7,056 nucleotides of DNA from Methanobacteriota archaeon (GCA_002727695.1 PBXT01000092.1:6875-13930); one strand, 5' to 3'; shown: positions 1 to 6,381, counted from the first letter of the stretch. Notes: generated by a model not told the origin, from the letters alone. Numbers and translations: made by a program.

Positions 1-3000
1 TTGTCATCTCTCAAAACGAAAGCGAATTCTCCCGCCCAATTTGGCTCGACTAGTGTGTCTCCAGGCATAGAGAAGCCAGAGGTTAGAGTCCTTGCGTGCA
101 GTTCTCCGTCTTTTGTAGTGAACAGTAATCCTCCGCCTTGATCACTTTCTACGCCATCAGGAATACCAACGAACCCGAGAACGGCTTCGCCGTCTGAGAG
201 AGTAAGACCAGTCTTGGACCCAGTTGAATATTCATCAACTACGACCTTGAATCGTAATTCTGAATGCTGAATATCAACTCCATTACCTTCCAGGATAACT
301 CTGTGTTTGACTACACCAATCGAATCATGAGTGTATGAGAACTGTGCTGTTGCACTACCTGAGGAACTGTCTGAACCTAGAATCAAGCGCAATGTCACTT
401 CGCCTTTGTCTACGAAACCAAACGGTTCGGTATCATCTTCCCATGTCTGGAATCTGACCTTGATATCGGTTGCTTCTGTTCTACCCAAATTGTCGACTCT
501 AACATTGACTGAATACGGATTTCCTGGCTGAGGAACACTCGGAGATGTAGTCACAGCACTGGTCAAGAACCTCAATGTCGGTTCGAGTGGCCTTTCCTCA
601 ATTTCGAACTGGAATGTGTATTCGTTATCACTAGTATCATCATTCATCAATCCGTTTGGATCGATTTGAATGGTTACATCATGCAAGCCCGGGGAAGTAG
701 CCCACCACCATAGAATAACAGAGATGGTTTCACCTTGCTCAAGCCTCGGTAGTTTGCCTTCACTAGGGTAGGTGTTTGACTCACTACCCGGTGCATCGAG
801 TTTCAGATGCAAATCTGTTGCATCCAAATCTCCTGTGTTGACAACGCTGAAGTGAATCTCCAGAATTGTTCCTGCGACCGCCTTGTTGGCCGGTAAGTCT
901 TGGTCGAAAATCTGTACAGTTCCTTGGAATCTCAATTCTGGTGCTGCTGGCATATTGTCGATTGTAAATGTACGACGTACAATGTCTGATTCGATTCCGC
1001 TCTTGTTTACCAACTTGATTGAAATCTTGTGTGAGCCATCGTCAACCTCGGTTGAATCCCATGTGAAAGACCAATCTTGGGTTTCATAATCTTCCTCGTC
1101 GAATGTATGAGCTAATTCCCACTCTTCAGAGTCTACTCTGTAATGCAATTCACTTGGCTCAATGCCTTGTGCTGTTCCCGAGAATGTAACGGTATCACTG
1201 AGCACAGAACCGGATGAAGGAGAACCGAAAGATGCAATCATACGACCTATTCTAACCCAGTTGGCAGCATTGGAAATCAAATCGCCATCGCCGACTGCTT
1301 GTGCTTCAATGACAACTGCAGTCTCTTCTGAATCATACCAATCTTCAGGAATCATATCGGTAAATGACCAATTGTCATCGTTTACTGTGGCCTGAGTCCA
1401 ATCCATCAGAACTTCTTCGTCCTTGTCTTCATAATATTGAGTCATTCTAACACTAACACTGTTCCAAGGACCAGTTCCGGAGAGTAATTCTCCTTGGATG
1501 CTCAGCATATCGCCTGTCAGCCACCATGTACCATTTTCAGGGTCTGTGAGCGTAATACCCTCATCGGATTCGTTTGGTGGGTCAATGATTACCCCTCCTC
1601 CACCACCGGTTAGAGGAGAGCAAGTTCTACCTAGAACGGTATCAATTGCGCATGAGGCGTCCATCAATCCGAAGCCCCATTCATCGTTCCATCTATCTGA
1701 AACATCAGGCTCGGAAGGAGAGCCTTTCTGTTCACTCGAATTTCGAAGTATGTCTTTGACCTCCATTGGTTTGAGGCTAGAATCTGCTTGTAGCATCAGT
1801 GCAACAACTCCGGATACCAATGGAGTTGCCATCGATGTTCCATCTTTAGACTCATACCCACTGTCTGCTTCTGGTCTTGGAGAGCCTGGGAATGATGTAC
1901 CTGTAGCTGCCGAGGCCGAATATATCCCGCTCCCATATGCTGTCAAATCTGGCTTCAATTCGTCCCAGTCGTCGTCATCATTGTCACTGATACGCGGACC
2001 TGAATTAGAATAAGATGCCATGAAATCGTCGGTCCTGTTGATTGTGTCGGAGTTATCTGCTGAACCGATTGTAATTGCACCATCTGCACTTCCTGGTGAT
2101 GCAATTCTTTGTGTTCCATCGTTTCCAGCTGCTACAATACAAGCAATGTCATGGTCATATGTTGCATTGTTTACCAACCTTGATTCAGCGCCTGTTCCGT
2201 TGTCTCCATTATCTTGATTGATTGGATTACCAATTGAACCGAATGACATTTGGCCAATCTGAATGCCCCTTGCACCATTGCCCCAATCAGTATCCTTGTT
2301 GTTTATCATCCACTGAATACCATTGATGGAGTTTTGTGAATTCGTACCACCGCTATCGGTTAGAACCTTGATGTCAACAAGGAAAGCACCTGGCGCAGCA
2401 CCGATGTGTACTCTGCTAGAATCCCCGGTCCCTAGAGCAATACCAGCAACGTGAGTTCCATGACCTTGTCCATCGTCGGGGTCTTGTGAACCATCAGGAT
2501 TTGATGCTTGGCTAGTGGCATCATAACCTGCTACCCACTTTTGGTCATCATAGGAATTAGGGTTCAAATCCGGGTCATCATTTTCATCATCAAAGTCGTT
2601 TAGTGAGCGGTGTTCATTGTCAACTCCACTGTCTAATACTGCGATTACAATGCCTTCACCATCGTATCCTCTATCATAAACCGTACCGGAGTAAACATCA
2701 GACGGTTGGATTCTGCTAGCAGGATTAGCGCTCTGCAGTGTTGGATACATGACATTCTGCATTTCGACAACGACGACTGATTCAATGGCATGAATCTCAA
2801 GAAGAGCGCTGACTGGAACGTGGTCGACTACAATCGAATCGATTGAATCCATAACTTGGAACCATGAACCTTCAGCTTCCCAACCGTGGCTTCGCAGTAA
2901 AGCGACCAACTCGTCGACTTCCTCTTGCCCCGGGTGCCATGCATAATCTACTACGATTGCAACAGTCTTTCTGCCATCTGCACCAATAATCGCTGTTGTG

Positions 3001-3257
3001 GACTGAGATTCTTCTCCTGCAATCACCTGCTCAAGGCGGTCATCCATGCCATCAAAGTTTGAATCTGGGCCGTAAGCAAACCACCAGCCGTAATCCTCGG
3101 TTGAGAATTTATCTCCACGGAATGGCATCCTGTCCGCTATTTCTTCATCGATTTCATCCCCAAATTGCGCCTCTTGAAGCGGCCTTGCGGAAGCGAGTGC
3201 AGACATATCTGCAATGAGAAATACTGTAGCCAGAAGTAGTGCTTTCAATCCTCTCAT
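1..3257 (-). CDS. Secreted subtilisin-like (S8) serine protease with Ig-like and CARDB-like repeats, 3' end outside window
   Basis: This is a secreted endopeptidase of the subtilase family. The frame is open for 1085 codons to the left edge, so the C-terminus is missing. Residues 1-24 look like a signal peptide (Arg/Lys start, Leu/Ala core, cleavage after Ala22-Ser-Ala24). Residues 65-73 (DSNFDGMDD) match a DxNxDGxxD calcium-binding loop. Residues about 98-171 resemble an I9-type inhibitory propeptide. The catalytic domain spans about 200-543: Asp209 in VLDSGVD, His266 in GHGTHVAG, oxyanion Asn379 in AAGND and Ser475 in GTSMATP. It carries two acid-rich insertions (about 221-238 and 424-433). 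A Gly5 linker (551-555) leads to two Ig-like segments (about 570-667 and 670-765) and two CARDB-like segments (about 769-886 and 887-1002). ATG 3257 is chosen because an in-frame TAG lies six codons upstream and the signal peptide begins here. Inferred role: extracellular or surface protein degradation; a C-terminal anchor may lie beyond the edge. Confidence 0.93.
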   Translation of the reverse strand, partial: MRGLKALLLATVFLIADMSALASARPLQEAQFGDEIDEEIADRMPFRGDKFSTEDYGWWFAYGPDSNFDGMDDRLEQVIAGEESQSTTAIIGADGRKTVAIVVDYAWHPGQEEVDELVALLRSHGWEAEGSWFQVMDSIDSIVVDHVPVSALLEIHAIESVVVVEMQNVMYPTLQSANPASRIQPSDVYSGTVYDRGYDGEGIVIAVLDSGVDNEHRSLNDFDDENDDPDLNPNSYDDQKWVAGYDATSQASNPDGSQDPDDGQGHGTHVAGIALGTGDSSRVHIGAAPGAFLVDIKVLTDSGGTNSQNSINGIQWMINNKDTDWGNGARGIQIGQMSFGSIGNPINQDNGDNGTGAESRLVNNATYDHDIACIVAAGNDGTQRIASPGSADGAITIGSADNSDTINRTDDFMASYSNSGPRISDNDDDDWDELKPDLTAYGSGIYSASAATGTSFPGSPRPEADSGYESKDGTSMATPLVSGVVALMLQADSSLKPMEVKDILRNSSEQKGSPSEPDVSDRWNDEWGFGLMDASCAIDTVLGRTCSPLTGGGGGVIIDPPNESDEGITLTDPENGTWWLTGDMLSIQGELLSGTGPWNSVSVRMTQYYEDKDEEVLMDWTQATVNDDNWSFTDMIPEDWYDSEETAVVIEAQAVGDGDLISNAANWVRIGRMIASFGSPSSGSVLSDTVTFSGTAQGIEPSELHYRVDSEEWELAHTFDEEDYETQDWSFTWDSTEVDDGSHKISIKLVNKSGIESDIVRRTFTIDNMPAAPELRFQGTVQIFDQDLPANKAVAGTILEIHFSVVNTGDLDATDLHLKLDAPGSESNTYPSEGKLPRLEQGETISVILWWWATSPGLHDVTIQIDPNGLMNDDTSDNEYTFQFEIEERPLEPTLRFLTSAVTTSPSVPQPGNPYSVNVRVDNLGRTEATDIKVRFQTWEDDTEPFGFVDKGEVTLRLILGSDSSSGSATAQFSYTHDSIGVVKHRVILEGNGVDIQHSELRFKVVVDEYSTGSKTGLTLSDGEAVLGFVGIPDGVESDQGGGLLFTTKDGELHARTLTSGFSMPGDTLVEPNWAGEFAFVLRDD

Positions 3258-3267
3258 CGGACTCAAC

Positions 3268-3282
3268 CCGCCCTACGGGCGG
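3268..3282. repeat. Perfect hairpin CCGCCC-TAC-GGGCGG just upstream of the subtilase start
   Basis: A 6-bp perfect GC stem closes a three-base loop. It lies 11 to 25 bases upstream of the subtilase ATG. Its CCCTACGGG core is identical to the core of the hairpin at 3314-3330, and its CGCCCTACGGGCG part matches 5479-5491 in 12 of 13 bases. It could be an operator, a 5'-leader structure or a dispersed palindromic repeat. It has no U-tract on the minus strand, so a classical intrinsic terminator is less likely. Confidence 0.7.
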
Positions 3283-3283
3283 A

Positions 3284-3291
3284 TTGCATAA
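3284..3291 (-). promoter_or_regulatory. Weak TATA-like candidate for the subtilase gene
   Basis: Read on the minus strand this is TTATGCAA, 27 to 34 bases before the subtilase ATG. That is the distance expected for an archaeal TATA box if the transcript is leaderless or nearly so, and no clear Shine-Dalgarno sequence precedes the ATG. No purine-rich BRE element stands out. The match is poor, and the gene could instead be read through from the rhomboid gene. Confidence 0.2.
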
Positions 3292-3305
3292 CACATGAAC
3301 CTTGG

Positions 3306-3363
3306 GTGAATCCGAGTCCCTACGGGACTCAAGGCCAAGCAACATGGGAAGAGTCGGATTCAC
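3306..3363. repeat. Long inverted repeat enclosing the stop-codon hairpin
   Basis: GTGAATCCGA (3306-3315) is the exact reverse complement of TCGGATTCAC (3354-3363); extending the arms inward gives 12 of 13 paired positions. The right arm lies in the last codons of the rhomboid gene and the left arm in the gap. The left arm shares bases with the inner hairpin at 3314-3330, so the two structures would partly compete in RNA. A function as an attenuator or 3'-end signal is only inference. Confidence 0.5.
3314..3330. repeat. Perfect hairpin GAGTCCC-TAC-GGGACTC overlapping the rhomboid stop codon
   Basis: A 7-bp perfect stem with a three-base loop begins inside the rhomboid TGA (3331-3329 on the minus strand) and extends into the gap before the subtilase gene. 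The position fits a transcript 3'-end or mRNA-stability structure for the rhomboid message. No T-run follows on the minus strand, whereas archaeal termination usually relies on U-rich stretches. It shares the core CCCTACGGG with the hairpin at 3268-3282. Confidence 0.65.
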
Positions 3364-4234
3364 ATCGGATTCGCATTTTTTTCAAATGTAAATTTCCTCC
3401 GCAAACTGGACACTTTGCACGATCGGCGATTTCTTCTAACCAGGCTTGACGTGTTTCTTTTTCATCGCCTTCGTCATGGAGCCTCTTGACAAGTTCGTCG
3501 ACTCCTTCGAATGGATTTTCTGCGGTGATTTCTCCCAACTCTATTTCACCCTCCCATTCGATATTTTTCTTCAAAATCGGCAAAGTAGCATATGCCAAGA
3601 TAAAACCACCAAAGTGAGCAATGTGAGCAACATGACTTGCCTGTGACAAACCATAGACTTGCCAAGCCTTGAAAATCTCAAAACCAAAGTAGAATAAAGC
3701 TATGAATTGGACAGGCCATTTTCTGATTAAAATAATCGGGAAATATACCTCGTCTTGGGGCCATCCACAAAGGTAAGCCCCAAGGATTCCAAACGCTGCA
3801 CCTGAAGCCCCCAAGGCTGGAGTGTAGGAACCTCCATTTGCAAGTGTCCAAGCGATTGAACCACCCAGCAAACCGATTGCGTAAGAAATCAACCATTTGC
3901 CTCGGCCTAATCTATCCTCAAGAGGTATGCCGACCAGTGCGATAATAACGATATTTCCTAGAACGTGAAGTGGACTATTCCAAGAGTGAACAAATCCACT
4001 TGTTATCAGAGTGTGAATATGACCGCTTTCAACCAAAGCGGGCACCATTACCACTCGCAAATACAACTCCGTTAATTGTGAGGAATCCAATGTCCAACCC
4101 CAGAATAACTGAACGATATATCCGAAAAGCAGTGACAAGGTCATCGCCATTGCGATTGATGCTTTATGGTACCAAGACCATGCTAGAGGGCCGATGATTG
4201 CCGCCACCCAAAGCGCGAACAATACCTCCTCCAT
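3329..4234 (-). CDS. Rhomboid-family intramembrane serine protease with C-terminal zinc-ribbon-like tail
   Basis: Rhomboids cut transmembrane substrates within the membrane with a Ser-His dyad. The 301-residue product has hydrophobic segments at about 5-20, 26-46, 88-105, 114-131, 141-157, 164-184 and 204-222. Family motifs appear in order: SGFVHSWNSPLHVLGN (79-94) with His83, His90 and Asn94, then LEDRLG (105-110), then GASG with nucleophile Ser144, then HIAHFGG with catalytic His207. An acidic linker (about 225-272) leads to a cytosolic tail with Cys275-x2-Cys278-x12-Cys291-x5-His297, a likely zinc site. I chose ATG 4234 over an in-frame TTG at 4267, which would add 11 polar, Arg-rich residues and leave little room for promoters. 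The gene diverges from the ccm cluster and lies 71 bases upstream of a subtilase gene on the same strand. Its substrate is unknown. Confidence 0.9.
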   Translation of the reverse strand: MEEVLFALWVAAIIGPLAWSWYHKASIAMAMTLSLLFGYIVQLFWGWTLDSSQLTELYLRVVMVPALVESGHIHTLITSGFVHSWNSPLHVLGNIVIIALVGIPLEDRLGRGKWLISYAIGLLGGSIAWTLANGGSYTPALGASGAAFGILGAYLCGWPQDEVYFPIILIRKWPVQFIALFYFGFEIFKAWQVYGLSQASHVAHIAHFGGFILAYATLPILKKNIEWEGEIELGEITAENPFEGVDELVKRLHDEGDEKETRQAWLEEIADRAKCPVCGGNLHLKKMRIRCESDSSHVAWP

Positions 4235-4288
4235 GTACAGGCGGAAGAGGCGTCGGCTTGAAGGCAATGCGGTTGCTCGCTCGGTTTG
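4235..4288. promoter_or_regulatory. Divergent intergenic region between rhomboid and ccm cluster
   Basis: This 54-base gap separates the two opposite-strand start codons, so both promoters should lie here or within the first codons of each gene. It is fairly GC-rich. I see no AT-rich TATA-like octamer at the expected 25-30 bases from either ATG, and no Shine-Dalgarno sequence before either start. The assignment rests on position alone. Confidence 0.4.
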
Positions 4289-5464
4289 ATGGGCATCATC
4301 GACTTATCCGAAATCTCCGTCCTCCGCGGTCGGAACAAGGTGTTGGACAAGTGGACACTTTCGGTGAACAGCGGAGAAGTTGTGTGCCTTTCTGGCGAGA
4401 ATGGATGCGGTAAATCAACCGTGATTGAAGCCGCTGCTGGATTGATTCCTTTGGAAAATGGTAGTTCTACAATTTCTGGACAACTTATTCGCGATTCAGA
4501 GGGTCGCCGTGGTCGAACCAATTTCGGCCTTTGTTTGCAAGATGATTGTGTGATGGGCGACGAATTGGTTGGCGAAAGGATTCTTGATGCTGCTGGATAC
4601 GATTTTGATATCGCACCTTTGCTGAAGATTTGGGGCTTAGATCACCGAATACACGACAGGGTTGCGATGCTTTCAGGAGGACAGCGAAGAAGAGTTGCAC
4701 TTCTTAGTGGATTGATTCCTGCAATGATTTCTTCCGAACCCGTTGCGATTTTGCTCGATGAAGCAGACAGTGGATTAGATGATGATTCGGTTGAAAGATT
4801 GGCTAAAACGCTTAGGAATCTGGCAGCAGGCGGACACTCGGTTTTGGTTGCAAGTCACGATTCGAGAATAGTTGCCGCAGCAGACAGGGTCATTTCGTTC
4901 CCGTTCGAAGAAGAAAACAATGATGCCAAAACCGGCAAATTTGCGCTTATCGACAAGGGAGAGAAAAGAACTCCATACATCGGCCACCGTATGAATTTGC
5001 GAACGCTCTCTGGCTTAGCAAATAATGGCATTGCTGGCCTACTTACACTCGGTGCGATGTTGGCTTTGCTCGACCCTTCACAACTGGAAGGTAGAACTCT
5101 GGCTGGCTTCATTCTAGCTCCTGCACTAGCCGCTGGACTGTGTGGAAATCCTGTTCACCGATTGGCGATGGAAAATCGTGCTTATGCTTGGTGGAGCACC
5201 AAATCGGCAATACCTCCGCATGCACTAGTCCATTCTCTCATAATATGTGGTGGACTGACAGTACTAGCATCCACAATTACGACTGAGATTGATTGGCAAC
5301 TAATCGTAGCCGGAGCAGTACTCGGTGCAATAACTGAGTCTATTGTCGGCCTGCTTAGCAACGCAACTCTGCGATTATCGAGGCCAAATGCGGTAATGAT
5401 TCGATTGTTAACACCAATTCTGATTCTTCCTTGGGCGCTAGTTGTTGATACTCTAGCAGTATGA
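4289..5464 (+). CDS. ccmA: CcmA-type heme-exporter ABC ATPase fused to a short CcmB-like membrane domain
   Basis: In cytochrome c maturation System I, CcmA hydrolyses ATP and, with CcmB, releases heme-loaded CcmE from the CcmC-CcmD complex. The 391-residue product starts with a full ABC ATPase domain (about 1-205): Walker A GENGCGKST (36-44), Q-loop Gln84, signature LSGGQ (128-132), Walker B with Asp157-Glu158, D-loop SGLD (161-164) and H-loop His190. After a hydrophilic linker come five hydrophobic segments (about 243-262, 270-285, 311-329, 336-357, 368-388). The stretch at 293-315 has a Glu-x-Arg followed by a Pro-containing turn, like the coupling region of CcmB/ABC-2 permeases, and RLLTPILILPWALVV resembles the fifth CcmB helix. 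The membrane part is about 155 residues, against roughly 220 for a usual CcmB, and seems to lack the sixth helix. An in-frame TTG sits one codon before the ATG. The ccmC neighbour supports this role; the CcmB assignment is weaker than the CcmA one. Confidence 0.82.
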   Translation: MGIIDLSEISVLRGRNKVLDKWTLSVNSGEVVCLSGENGCGKSTVIEAAAGLIPLENGSSTISGQLIRDSEGRRGRTNFGLCLQDDCVMGDELVGERILDAAGYDFDIAPLLKIWGLDHRIHDRVAMLSGGQRRRVALLSGLIPAMISSEPVAILLDEADSGLDDDSVERLAKTLRNLAAGGHSVLVASHDSRIVAAADRVISFPFEEENNDAKTGKFALIDKGEKRTPYIGHRMNLRTLSGLANNGIAGLLTLGAMLALLDPSQLEGRTLAGFILAPALAAGLCGNPVHRLAMENRAYAWWSTKSAIPPHALVHSLIICGGLTVLASTITTEIDWQLIVAGAVLGAITESIVGLLSNATLRLSRPNAVMIRLLTPILILPWALVVDTLAV

Positions 5465-5478
5465 ACATTGAAGATGTG

Positions 5479-5491
5479 CGCCTTACGGGCG
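5479..5491 (+). repeat. Imperfect copy of the UAC-loop hairpin between ccmAB and ccmC
   Basis: CGCCTTACGGGCG differs by one base from CGCCCTACGGGCG at 3269-3281. In RNA, U-G pairing would preserve a 5-bp stem and the same UAC loop. It lies in the 33-base spacer between the ccmAB stop and the ATG at 5498, just where an intercistronic structure would be expected. If ccmC starts at ATG 5474 instead, the hairpin would be inside the coding region. Confidence 0.4.
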
Positions 5492-5497
5492 TTAATT

Positions 5498-6196
5498 ATG
5501 AAAATCAAAGGTGAGGTTGTAGCAATGCTCGGCTTCGCCGGAGCAGCCCTGACTTTGTGGCTAGGCATGGAATGGGCGCCATCTGTTTCAATCAATGCAT
5601 TCAAGGCTCCAGAGGCGCAGCGAATTTTCTACTGGCATGTACCGAGTGCATGGGCTGCAATGATCGCATTTGGCATGCTCTTTGTCGGCTCAATTTATTG
5701 GTTCTTCAAGCGCAGCGAGTGGGCCTGGAGATTACACGTTGCTAGTAGCGAAGCAGGTCTAGCCACTGGACTGATGTGCATAACTTCAGGGTGTATATGG
5801 GGAGCTGCAGAATGGGGAGTCCCGTGGGATTGGACTGATGTCCGACTCAACACCTTTGCTTTGTTGACTCTTCTTTCACTATACTTGGTGCTAGGCCGCC
5901 GCTCACAACCAGATGGTGTTGAGACCAGAGATACCTTTGCGGCATTTGGAATGTACGGATTCGTCCTAGTACCAGTGACATACATCGCTACACGACTGTG
6001 GCAAATCAGACATCCAGGTCCGGTTGTAGCAACATCAGAAGGTTCTCTGAACTCTGACATGAGCATTGTTTTGTTCATCGGTGCAATCTCATTTACCGTG
6101 CTAACCGTGGGATATGTCATGGCTGGAATGAGACTAACTAAATTAGAAATGCGTCTCGAAGAATTGCAAAGCCAGTATGAGGAGGGGATGAGATGA
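5498..6196 (+). CDS. ccmC: CcmC-family heme-handling protein of cytochrome c maturation
   Basis: CcmC is a multi-spanning membrane protein that presents heme to the chaperone CcmE through a WWD domain and two His ligands. The 232-residue product, near the usual family length, has about six hydrophobic segments. His47 in IFYWHVPSAW corresponds to the first conserved ligand, and His172 in LWQIRHPGP to the second. Between them lies the WWD-type motif WGVPWDWTDVRLN (106-118). Compared with the common bacterial WGxWWxWDxRL form, it places the Asp one residue later and has Pro at one Trp position. The C-terminus (212-232) is a short charged, probably helical tail. ATG 5498 is preferred because translation then opens directly into the first helix; ATG 5474 and TTG 5468 are in-frame alternatives, and none has a good Shine-Dalgarno sequence. 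It follows ccmAB by 33 bases and overlaps ccmD, so it is surely co-transcribed. Confidence 0.92.
   Translation: MKIKGEVVAMLGFAGAALTLWLGMEWAPSVSINAFKAPEAQRIFYWHVPSAWAAMIAFGMLFVGSIYWFFKRSEWAWRLHVASSEAGLATGLMCITSGCIWGAAEWGVPWDWTDVRLNTFALLTLLSLYLVLGRRSQPDGVETRDTFAAFGMYGFVLVPVTYIATRLWQIRHPGPVVATSEGSLNSDMSIVLFIGAISFTVLTVGYVMAGMRLTKLEMRLEELQSQYEEGMR
6181..6187 (+). promoter_or_regulatory. Strong Shine-Dalgarno sequence for the ccmD-like gene
   Basis: GGAGGGG lies inside the last ccmC codons, five bases before the ATG at 6193. It selects this ATG over the out-of-frame ATG at 6188. The ATGA overlap with the ccmC stop suggests translational coupling. Confidence 0.75.
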
Positions 6197-6369
6197 GCGA
6201 CCAAACGTACCTAACTGCCGCTTACATTTGCATGATTGGAGCCCTAGCATTGTGGACTTGGACAGTTTTTGCACGATCAAATTCACTGCAACAAAAAATC
6301 GATTCTCTAGAGAAAGCCCTCTCCAAAAATGATCAAGGCACCAGAGAAGGTGCAGAAGAAAATGAGTGA
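6193..6369 (+). CDS. ccmD: Small CcmD-like single-pass membrane protein
   Basis: CcmD is a small single-helix protein that stabilises CcmC-CcmE complexes and is needed for release of holo-CcmE. The 58-residue product has the CcmD layout: a short polar N-terminus with Tyr6 and the TAAY motif (8-11), one hydrophobic helix (about 9-27) containing Trp21 and Trp23, then a charged segment (30-43) with Leu/Ile spacing suggesting a short coiled coil, and an acidic tail. It starts inside the ccmC stop (ATGA overlap) behind a strong Shine-Dalgarno sequence. The family is too short and variable for identification from sequence alone, so the call depends on position directly after ccmC as well as on topology. 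Confidence 0.8.
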   Translation: MSDQTYLTAAYICMIGALALWTWTVFARSNSLQQKIDSLEKALSKNDQGTREGAEENE

Positions 6370-6370
6370 C

Positions 6371-6377
6371 GAGGTGG
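6371..6377 (+). promoter_or_regulatory. Shine-Dalgarno sequence for nmd3
   Basis: GAGGTGG directly follows the ccmD stop and lies four bases before the ATG at 6382. It fixes that start: the nearby ATG at 6362 is in a different frame. With only 12 bases between ccmD and nmd3, the site points to translation from a shared transcript. Confidence 0.65.
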
Positions 6378-6381
6378 AAGT

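Noticed and set aside
181..193. Small hairpin ACGGC-TTC-GCCGT
   Set aside because: It lies inside the subtilase coding region with a different loop from the junction hairpins; most likely a chance result of codon choice.
1498..2013. 171-codon open frame on the plus strand
   Set aside because: It lies wholly inside the subtilase catalytic and linker region on the opposite strand; its Ser/Pro-rich product shows no family motif, while the minus-strand frame has all catalytic residues.
4235..4267. Longer rhomboid start at an in-frame TTG
   Set aside because: It would add 11 residues with no family support, use a rare start codon, and leave only 21 bases before ccmA.
4183..4521. 112-codon minus-strand frame across the divergent gap
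   Set aside because: It overlaps both the rhomboid 5' end and the ccmA Walker A region; the real genes explain the sequence.
5468..5497. Earlier ccmC starts (TTG 5468, ATG 5474)
   Set aside because: They add a short segment covering the hairpin-like repeat and have no Shine-Dalgarno sequence; ATG 5498 leads directly into the first helix. ATG 5474 remains possible.
5527..5544. Hairpin-like GCTCGGC-TTC-GCC-G-GAGC in ccmC
   Set aside because: It has a bulge, lies in coding sequence for a small-residue helix, and is not repeated at other junctions.
5182..5604. 140-codon open frame on the minus strand
   Set aside because: It is antisense to the ccmAB 3' end and ccmC 5' end, with no recognisable motif or start signal.
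5695..6204. 169-codon open frame on the minus strand
   Set aside because: It is antisense to ccmC, which has clear family motifs; the antisense product has none.
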